From: Actinomyces viscosus
GTDB taxonomy: Bacteria; Bacteroidota; Bacteroidia; Flavobacteriales_D; Crocinitomicaceae
Length of the DNA stretch: 5,076 nt
Reading direction: 5' to 3'
NCBI GenBank assembly: GCA_943326975.2
Contig: CALPVI020000167.1
Location: 1 to 5,076, forward strand
Below are positions 1 through 5,076 of this stretch, one piece after another; position 1 is the first letter of the stretch; each line of letters begins with the position of its first letter. The notes below the pieces were generated by a model that had not been told where the DNA came from, ran no database searches, and was given only the letters and a program-made list of their open reading frames with translations. A program made the translations under genes and the position numbers.

Positions 1-244
1 TAATATCATCGTGAATCAATGAAAAATTATGAAACAACTCAACAGATAAAGCTGCTGGCAATGATTTATTACATTCAATACCAAAAGCATCGGTCGCCAT
101 TAAAGTAAGGACTGGACGCATCCGTTTGCCTCCTAAAACAAGAAAATAATGTAATGGATCATATAAGTTTGAAGGAGTTAGTGGAAAATTTACATTTCCA
201 ATACCTTTTTCAACGATTTGAGAATAATATTGAATAGATTGCAT
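1..244 (-). CDS. trans-polyprenyl diphosphate synthase, N-terminal part (cut by left edge)
   Basis: This is the first 81 residues of an isoprenoid chain-elongating synthase, a cytoplasmic enzyme that condenses isopentenyl diphosphate onto an allylic diphosphate. The identifying motifs are GGKRMRP (residues 39-45), which binds isopentenyl diphosphate, and the VELFHNFSLIHDDI stretch (68-81), which leads into the first aspartate-rich motif with Asp79 and Asp80. The edge cuts the gene inside that motif, so the rest of DDxxD and the second Asp-rich motif are not visible. Phe74 is the fifth residue before the first Asp. In bacterial farnesyl diphosphate synthases an aromatic residue here limits chain length, so a short product (C15 or C20) is more likely than an octaprenyl or longer one; this is inference. 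The ATG overlaps the stop of the upstream rfbA as TAATG, which fixes the start and suggests translational coupling. Family assignment is firm; the exact product is open. Confidence 0.93.
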   Translation of the reverse strand, partial: MQSIQYYSQIVEKGIGNVNFPLTPSNLYDPLHYFLVLGGKRMRPVLTLMATDAFGIECNKSLPAALSVELFHNFSLIHDDI

Positions 245-246
245 TA
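242..246 (-). other. TAATG stop-start overlap, rfbA to prenyl synthase
   Basis: On the minus strand the TAA stop of rfbA (246-244) shares its last A with the ATG of the prenyl synthase (244-242). This arrangement usually lets a terminating ribosome restart on the next gene. No strong Shine-Dalgarno sequence precedes the ATG within the end of rfbA, so coupling is the simplest explanation for its translation. Confidence 0.85.
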
Positions 247-1107
247 ATCTTTTATCAAGTTTAATAAATAAGTACCATAACCACTTTTAACTAATGGCAT
301 AGCAATTTTCTTCAATTGATCTTTAGAAATAAAACCTTTTCTAAAAGCAATTTCTTCTATACAACCAATTTTTAGTCCTTGCCTTTCTTCGATTACTTGA
401 ACAAATTGGCCAGCTTGCATTAATGAAGGAAATGTTCCAGTATCCAACCAAGCGGTACCTCTATTTAAAATCGCAACTTTTAATTTATTTCTTCTTAAAT
501 ATTCAGCATTGATATCCGTAATTTCGTATTCCCCTCTTGGTGATGGTTTCAAGTTTTTAGCAATTTCAATAACAGAATTGTCATAAAAATACAAACCTGG
601 CACTGCATAATTTGATTTTGGCTGAGTTGGTTTTTCTTCAATAGAAACCGCTTTCATATTATCATCAAATTCTACAACTCCATATCTTTCGGGATCGCTA
701 ACGTGATAAGCATAAACAACACCACCCTCTACATCGGCATTTTCTTTTAGTAAATTCCCCATTCCTACACCGTAGAAAATATTATCACCTAGAATTAAAG
801 CTACCTTATCGTCTCCTATAAATTCTTCTCCTAAAACAAATGCTTGTGCTAAACCATTTGGTTCATCTTGAACTTTGTACGAAAATTTACAGCCTAATTG
901 TGAACCATCGCCTAACAATTTTTCAAAATGAGGTAAATCATGTGGCGTTGAAATAATCAGAATCTCATTAATACCTGCACTCATTAAACTTGAAAGCGGA
1001 TAATATATCATTGGTTTATCATAGATTGGCATTAATTGTTTACTAATGGCCAATGTAAGAGGATGTAATCTAGTTCCAGATCCTCCTGCTAAAATGATAC
1101 CTTTCAT
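244..1107 (-). CDS. rfbA: glucose-1-phosphate thymidylyltransferase (RmlA/RfbA)
   Basis: This cytoplasmic enzyme makes dTDP-glucose from dTTP and glucose-1-phosphate, the first step toward dTDP-L-rhamnose and other dTDP-sugars of surface glycans. The 287-residue product has the usual length of the family. Visible motifs in order are the nucleotide-binding loop LAGGSGTRLHPLT (residues 6-18), SKQLMPIYDKPMIYYPL (22-38), LGDNIFYG (106-113) with the metal-binding Asp108, VSDPERYGVVEF (136-147), IEEKP (156-160), PRGEYEITD (190-198) and WLDTGTF (220-226) with the second metal-binding Asp222. The ATG at 1107 is preferred over a TTG at 1131, because family members begin MKGIILAGG and the TTG would lie inside the upstream transporter gene. 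The start lies one base past the transporter stop, and the stop overlaps the next gene. No rfbB, rfbC or rfbD is present here, so the rest of the dTDP-sugar pathway must be elsewhere in the genome if it exists. Confidence 0.96.
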   Translation of the reverse strand: MKGIILAGGSGTRLHPLTLAISKQLMPIYDKPMIYYPLSSLMSAGINEILIISTPHDLPHFEKLLGDGSQLGCKFSYKVQDEPNGLAQAFVLGEEFIGDDKVALILGDNIFYGVGMGNLLKENADVEGGVVYAYHVSDPERYGVVEFDDNMKAVSIEEKPTQPKSNYAVPGLYFYDNSVIEIAKNLKPSPRGEYEITDINAEYLRRNKLKVAILNRGTAWLDTGTFPSLMQAGQFVQVIEERQGLKIGCIEEIAFRKGFISKDQLKKIAMPLVKSGYGTYLLNLIKD

Positions 1108-1111
1108 ATTA
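1105..1111 (-). other. one-base gap between transporter stop and rfbA start
   Basis: On the minus strand the sequence reads TAATATG: the transporter stop TAA (1111-1109), one T, then the rfbA ATG (1107-1105). A purine run, AAAGAGA, lies a few bases upstream inside the transporter's last codons and could act as a weak ribosome binding site. The spacing points to translational coupling within one transcript. Confidence 0.8.
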
Positions 1112-3733
1112 AATCTCTTTAGGTGATTCAACTTGAATTAAATCGTTATCGTAATCTTCTTCCTCATCATATACATCAAAGAAAGGCTCTTTGAAAGATT
1201 TAGTAGTAATTTTACGTTCTAAACTTAATAACAATGCAGGTAGAATTATAAGATTAGTCACCATACCCACTAAAATGGTTAATGAAACCAACATACCTAA
1301 TGCTTTTGTTCCTCCAAACTGCGAGAAAGCAAACATAATAAATCCGAAGAATAAAATAACTGAAGTATAAAATATACCTAAACCTGTTTCTCTTAAGGAT
1401 AGAATAATTGAATATTTAATATCCCACATGTGTAGCTTGAGTTCTTGACGATATTTTGCTAAGAATAAAATTGCATTATCAACTGTAATACCTAATGCAA
1501 TACCAAAGACTAATAATGTAGATGGTTTCAAAGGTATTTGAAAATAACCCATTATACCAGCAGTAAACAATAATGGGATGATATTAGGAATCATAGAAAT
1601 CATAATGATCCTAAATGATCTAAATAAAATAGCCATCAAAGCAGCAATTGAAAGTATGGCAAAAACTAAACTTTGCACTAAATTGATAAATAAATATTTC
1701 GTTCCTTCAGATACTACAACAGAAGTACCTGTAAAAGTTAAATCATAGTATTCTTTATCTATTGCTTTTCTTAAAACATATTTAAAATATGGTTTTTTTG
1801 CATATTTATCTACATATTCTGGATGCATATCAAAAGATAACTGAGCATCAGTATTTCCTTTTGATAATATTGATGTAACATTATTAAAAATGGATGAATA
1901 ATTATAAAGTAAAGAATCAATACATGACTTATCACCTTTATCTAATTTCTTATATAATCTTTCAATATCAATTTTATCAGGATTTAGAATCCCATCAACC
2001 ACCAATTTTAATGAATCCACTTTTTGAGCAACCTCATAAGAACCTAAATCTTTCATTTGAGTTCTTATTCTCAATGTAGTATTTGTTGTATCAACTAACT
2101 CTTTTAAATTTAAATTACCGCCATTTGCACTACTCAAATCTATTTTATCAATGTATTTCTTTAATCTTAACTTATCCCTATTTGAAACTAATTTATATTG
2201 CGAAGGATCATTTGAATAATAGGCCATATTAATAGCTTTAATAAAATCTACTAATGATAAACTTTTGGAGAATAGCGTATCCTGCTTAAATCGATCTTGA
2301 ATCGCCTCGACTTTATTTAAAGTTTCATTTTTAAATAGTCTACCTTTTTCCTTATAATTGATAGTCATTTCAAAGGGAATTGAACCTCCAAAATTCTTCT
2401 CAATAAACTTTATATCTTTTAAAATCGGATCATTTTTAGGTAGGTCACCTGTTACATTTCCTGTAGCAGTTAATTTCGTCATTCCATAAATACTTACAAT
2501 CGTAAGTAATACTGATAAAATATAAATTAATCTTCTCCTAGTAGAAACTAAAACAACTATTTTTTCTATGAACCCTTTAGAGTAAACTCTATATAAATGT
2601 CCTAAATGTCTTGCTTTTGGTGGTTTTGAGAATGAAGCGATAATAGGTATTATACAGATTGACAAGACAAATACCACCATGATATTAATACTTGAAATCA
2701 CACCAAATTGAGCCAATTTTTCAGAACTTGTAAATGTACAAAACCCAACTGCTGTTGTTAAATTAGTTAAAAAGGTAACTGAACCTATTCTTCTAATCAT
2801 CGTGTACAATGCTTTGATTTTATTATTATGCTTTACATATTCCTGGTGATAACGTGTAACTAAAAACACACAATTAGGAACACCAATCACAATCATCAAA
2901 GGAGGTATCAGCGCCATCATAATTGAAAGGTGAAAACCAAGCAAACCAATACTTCCTAAAGCCCAAATAACGGATACAAATACAACAATATTACATTGAA
3001 TAACTACTCTAAGCGAACGAAAGAAAATGTATAATAATAAAGATGATGCTAAAACAGAAAGAGCTAAGAAAATATACATTTCGTTGATTATTCTCTTTCC
3101 TATTACAACACGCATGTGAGGTAAACCTGCAAAATGCGCAGGACCAAAATATTTAGAATAAGAACTCGCTAACGCTTCAATATCAATTACAACTTTTGAT
3201 TTTTTCTTGTCCGCTAATGCATTTTCATTCATACCAATCAAAATCAATGAAACATTAGTTGAATCATTGTATAATAAATTGTTATAAATAGGATTTCTTC
3301 TGATTTCTCTTCGAATAGAATCGATTGTTTTTTCATGAAAAGTTAAATCTGAAAAAATTTTACTAGGAACAAATCGATTTTCTTTAATATTATTAGAGAT
3401 TGTATAAAGAGTAGCTTCTGAAATTACACTTTCAACACCGTCAAATTTTAAGATAGAATCAGATAACTCTTTCCATTTTTTGAAATTCTTTTCAGTAAAT
3501 AAAGAGTCTGATTGTACCGCTATTACAAGCGTAGAACCATCTTGTCCAAAACGTTCTTTGAATTTTTCATATGCTGCTTGAACTGGAGAATCTTTTGGTA
3601 AAGTATTTCCATATCTATTATCCACTTTAAGTGAAGTAAATGCATAGTAACCAAAAAAACCAGTTAGAATAGCTATGATTGTTAGGATGAATAATCTATT
3701 TCTTAATATTAAACTAGCTAAAACTTTCCACAT
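1109..3733 (-). CDS. RND superfamily (MMPL-type) inner-membrane exporter
   Basis: This is an 874-residue membrane protein with the duplicated architecture of the RND superfamily, closer to MMPL/HpnN/Patched-type lipid exporters than to AcrB drug pumps, which are over 1000 residues. Probable membrane segments, judged by eye, are 13-34, 219-238, 244-264, 268-293, 318-336, 343-368, 398-420, 683-704, 708-730, 738-760, 786-806 and 812-838. These leave two large extracytoplasmic domains at about 35-218 and 421-682. The duplication shows in LPKDSP (45-50) against LPKNDP (431-436), each just after TM1 and TM7, and in the matching ends of TM4 (VTRYHQE) and TM10 (LAKYRQE). TM10 carries GITVDNAI with Asp752, a candidate proton-relay residue; the matching site in TM4 is Pro286 in GVPNC. 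The C-terminal tail (about 851-870) is strongly acidic. The ATG follows an A-rich leader without a Shine-Dalgarno sequence. Substrate is unknown; a lipid or isoprenoid is plausible from family and context. No periplasmic adaptor or outer-membrane partner gene adjoins it here. Confidence 0.9.
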   Translation of the reverse strand: MWKVLASLILRNRLFILTIIAILTGFFGYYAFTSLKVDNRYGNTLPKDSPVQAAYEKFKERFGQDGSTLVIAVQSDSLFTEKNFKKWKELSDSILKFDGVESVISEATLYTISNNIKENRFVPSKIFSDLTFHEKTIDSIRREIRRNPIYNNLLYNDSTNVSLILIGMNENALADKKKSKVVIDIEALASSYSKYFGPAHFAGLPHMRVVIGKRIINEMYIFLALSVLASSLLLYIFFRSLRVVIQCNIVVFVSVIWALGSIGLLGFHLSIMMALIPPLMIVIGVPNCVFLVTRYHQEYVKHNNKIKALYTMIRRIGSVTFLTNLTTAVGFCTFTSSEKLAQFGVISSINIMVVFVLSICIIPIIASFSKPPKARHLGHLYRVYSKGFIEKIVVLVSTRRRLIYILSVLLTIVSIYGMTKLTATGNVTGDLPKNDPILKDIKFIEKNFGGSIPFEMTINYKEKGRLFKNETLNKVEAIQDRFKQDTLFSKSLSLVDFIKAINMAYYSNDPSQYKLVSNRDKLRLKKYIDKIDLSSANGGNLNLKELVDTTNTTLRIRTQMKDLGSYEVAQKVDSLKLVVDGILNPDKIDIERLYKKLDKGDKSCIDSLLYNYSSIFNNVTSILSKGNTDAQLSFDMHPEYVDKYAKKPYFKYVLRKAIDKEYYDLTFTGTSVVVSEGTKYLFINLVQSLVFAILSIAALMAILFRSFRIIMISMIPNIIPLLFTAGIMGYFQIPLKPSTLLVFGIALGITVDNAILFLAKYRQELKLHMWDIKYSIILSLRETGLGIFYTSVILFFGFIMFAFSQFGGTKALGMLVSLTILVGMVTNLIILPALLLSLERKITTKSFKEPFFDVYDEEEDYDNDLIQVESPKEI

Positions 3734-3807
3734 ATTTTCTTAAAATCTTGTAAAACGAACTGATAAAGTTAATAATTTATTCCACTAAAAAAGTATAGTT
3801 TTTTTGA
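3734..3807. other. 74-bp spacer between the peptidase and transporter genes
   Basis: This is the only intergenic gap in the window. It is very AT-rich. It holds the A/T inverted repeat at 3787-3804 and, on the minus strand, TAACTTTA (3771-3764), which partly resembles the Bacteroidota -7 element TAnnTTTG but lacks a convincing -33 TTTG partner. It is therefore undecided whether the transporter has its own promoter or is read through from the peptidase gene. Confidence 0.5.
3787..3804 (-). terminator. weak A/T inverted repeat just after the peptidase stop
   Basis: On the minus strand six A residues, a seven-base loop and six T residues begin three bases after the peptidase stop. The transcript could form a six-pair A-U hairpin ending in a U run. 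Without G-C pairs the stem would be unstable, so this is at best a leaky terminator and may simply be AT-rich spacer. Confidence 0.2.
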
Positions 3808-5076
3808 TTACTTTAAATCTTGAGCTAACCATTCAAAAAACTCTCTGTACCAAACCAAACTATTTTGAGGACCACTTACCCAATGACTTTCCTCAGGAAA
3901 ATATAAATATTTACTTTTTAATCCTTTTAATTGAGCAACTTGGAAAGCTTGCATACCTTCACTCTCAGGCACTCTGAAATCCATACCTCCATGAATCACC
4001 ATGATTGGTGTATTCCATTTATCTACCTTGTAATGAGGACTGTTCTTTGTGTAAAAATCTTTATTTTCAGGTTTCCAATATGGTCCACCAATATCATGAT
4101 TAGCGAAAAATAATTCTTCGGTTGTTCCATACCAACTTTCTAAATTGAATAACCCACAATGAGCAACAAATGTCTTAAATCTGTTTTCATGAATTCCTGC
4201 TAAATAATAAACAGAATAACCGCCATAAGAAGCGCCAACTGCTCCAACCCGATTCACATCGATATAGGGTTCTGTCGAAACATTATCTACAGCAGACAAA
4301 TAATCCTTCATTGCTTGACCACCCCAATCTTTTGAAATAGCATCATTCCATTCTTGTCCAAAACCTGGTAAACCCCTTCTGTTTGGAGCAATTACAACAT
4401 ACCCTTGAGATGCCATTACTGTAAAATTCCATCTATATGAAAAAAATTGACTGACAGGACTTTGAGGTCCACCTTGACAATATAATAAAGCAGGATATTT
4501 TTTGCTAGCATCGAATTTTGGAGGGAAAATCATCCAAACCAACATACGTTTTCCATCTGTTGTTTCAACCCATCTTTTTTCAATTGTTGGTAAATCAATT
4601 TTATCTAAAATTTCTTTATTGATTTCTGTTAATTGTTTTGCCTTCCCTTTTTTCAAAGAAATCTCATATAAATCAGTTGGAGCAATCATTGATTGACGAC
4701 CAGCAATAATAGCATTATCTGTAATTGTCAAACTAACGTAATCACATTCTTCTTCAGTTAACTGGGTATTTATTGAAGTTTCTATATTTACTTTAAAAAT
4801 TGCTTTTGTTCCTAAATGAGAAGCAATATAATATATTTCTTTTGTACTTGGATGCCATTGAAAATCAGTCACAGAAACATCATTTCCTTTTGTTAAATTA
4901 ATATCTTTTCCAGTTTTTAAATCTCTAATAACAATATCGTTTTTTCCTGCTTCATGACCTTCCTCCACCATACTTTGCCAAGCTAAATATTGACCATTTG
5001 GAGAAAAAGAAGGATTTTGATCATAACCTTGGTAACCATCAGTTAATAATCTTGTTTGTTTTGAAGATATTGAATA
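3808..5076 (-). CDS. S9 family dipeptidyl peptidase, DPP5-like, C-terminal part (cut by right edge)
   Basis: The frame stays open to the right edge, giving 422 residues without the N-terminus; the internal Met at 4971 is not the start. Residues 1 to about 155 are the last blades of a beta-propeller, with a PD40-type strand PSFSPNGQYLAW (22-33) and another around DFQWHPSTKEIYYIA (71-85). The rest is an alpha/beta hydrolase domain with nucleophile Ser283 in GASYGGY, Asp366 in GGMDFRVP and His398 in ESHWV, a complete serine-peptidase triad. CQGGPQ (200-205), PNRRGLPGFGQEW and HCGLFNLESWYGTTEE match the DPP5-type S9 peptidases of Bacteroidota. From memory, the Porphyromonas gingivalis enzyme is about 684 residues with Ser542, Asp627 and His659; spacing here is nearly the same, so about 260 residues, including any signal peptide, lie outside. 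Such enzymes release dipeptides from peptide N-termini in the periplasm, favouring hydrophobic penultimate residues. It could be another S9 subfamily member, but the general function is secure. Confidence 0.93.
   Translation of the reverse strand, partial: YSISSKQTRLLTDGYQGYDQNPSFSPNGQYLAWQSMVEEGHEAGKNDIVIRDLKTGKDINLTKGNDVSVTDFQWHPSTKEIYYIASHLGTKAIFKVNIETSINTQLTEEECDYVSLTITDNAIIAGRQSMIAPTDLYEISLKKGKAKQLTEINKEILDKIDLPTIEKRWVETTDGKRMLVWMIFPPKFDASKKYPALLYCQGGPQSPVSQFFSYRWNFTVMASQGYVVIAPNRRGLPGFGQEWNDAISKDWGGQAMKDYLSAVDNVSTEPYIDVNRVGAVGASYGGYSVYYLAGIHENRFKTFVAHCGLFNLESWYGTTEELFFANHDIGGPYWKPENKDFYTKNSPHYKVDKWNTPIMVIHGGMDFRVPESEGMQAFQVAQLKGLKSKYLYFPEESHWVSGPQNSLVWYREFFEWLAQDLK

Noticed and set aside
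1108..1131. Eight-residue N-terminal extension of rfbA from a TTG start
   Set aside because: It would overlap the end of the transporter gene, uses a rare start, and adds residues absent from the family, whose members begin at the MKGIILAGG position.
1894..2079. Plus-strand open frame of 61 codons
   Set aside because: It lies wholly inside the transporter gene on the opposite strand, has no recognisable motif, and reads as antisense of a well-supported coding region.
2840..2893. TM4 of the transporter as evidence of an inactivated gene
   Set aside because: The frame is intact over 874 codons, all other membrane segments are present, and the GVPNC motif appears to be a subfamily feature rather than damage.
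3764..3771. TAACTTTA on the minus strand as a Bacteroidota -7 promoter element
   Set aside because: The last base departs from TAnnTTTG and no clear -33 TTTG lies at the right distance; such matches are expected by chance in AT-rich spacer.
3931..4113. Plus-strand open frame of 60 codons
   Set aside because: It is antisense to the conserved catalytic domain of the S9 peptidase and shows no protein features of its own.
4502..4696. Plus-strand open frame of 64 codons with a hydrophobic look
   Set aside because: It is antisense to the junction between the propeller and hydrolase domains of the peptidase; its apparent hydrophobicity can arise from reading that strand in reverse.
4969..4971. Internal ATG as the start of the S9 peptidase
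   Set aside because: The frame continues upstream to the window edge with propeller-like sequence (PSFSPNGQYLAW), so this Met is internal.

Overview
The window reads as chromosomal DNA from a low-GC member of the Bacteroidota. It is AT-rich throughout (GC roughly one third by eye). Shine-Dalgarno sequences are absent or weak, with A-rich leaders before the start codons. The S9 peptidase at the right end closely resembles the DPP5-type dipeptidyl peptidases of that phylum, and the RND/MMPL transporter carries a TM4 motif I recall from flavobacterial homologues. The sequence does not let me name a genus.

All four genes lie on the minus strand, so transcription runs from the right end to the left. 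From upstream to downstream they are: (1) 3808-5076, the C-terminal 422 residues of a DPP5-like S9 serine peptidase, whose N-terminus lies beyond the right edge; (2) a 74-bp spacer with only weak candidate signals; (3) 1109-3733, a complete 874-residue RND/MMPL-type inner-membrane exporter; (4) 244-1107, a complete 287-residue glucose-1-phosphate thymidylyltransferase (RmlA/RfbA); (5) 1-244, the first 81 residues of a trans-polyprenyl diphosphate synthase, cut by the left edge just inside its first aspartate-rich motif.

The last three genes are packed as a translationally coupled unit. One base separates the transporter stop from the rfbA start, and the rfbA stop overlaps the prenyl synthase start as TAATG. 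The unit therefore joins a lipid-type exporter, a nucleotide-sugar enzyme for cell-surface glycans and an isoprenoid chain elongase. A shared role in envelope lipid or glycan supply is a reasonable inference but is not shown by the sequence. The peptidase could belong to the same transcript or to its own; it would act in the periplasm on peptides and has no obvious link to the other three.

I found no RNA genes, mobile elements, CRISPR arrays or long repeats, and no clear evidence of a new system. The points most worth checking are the coupled transporter-rfbA-prenyl synthase unit, the asymmetric proton-relay region of the transporter, and its enlarged second extracytoplasmic loop.
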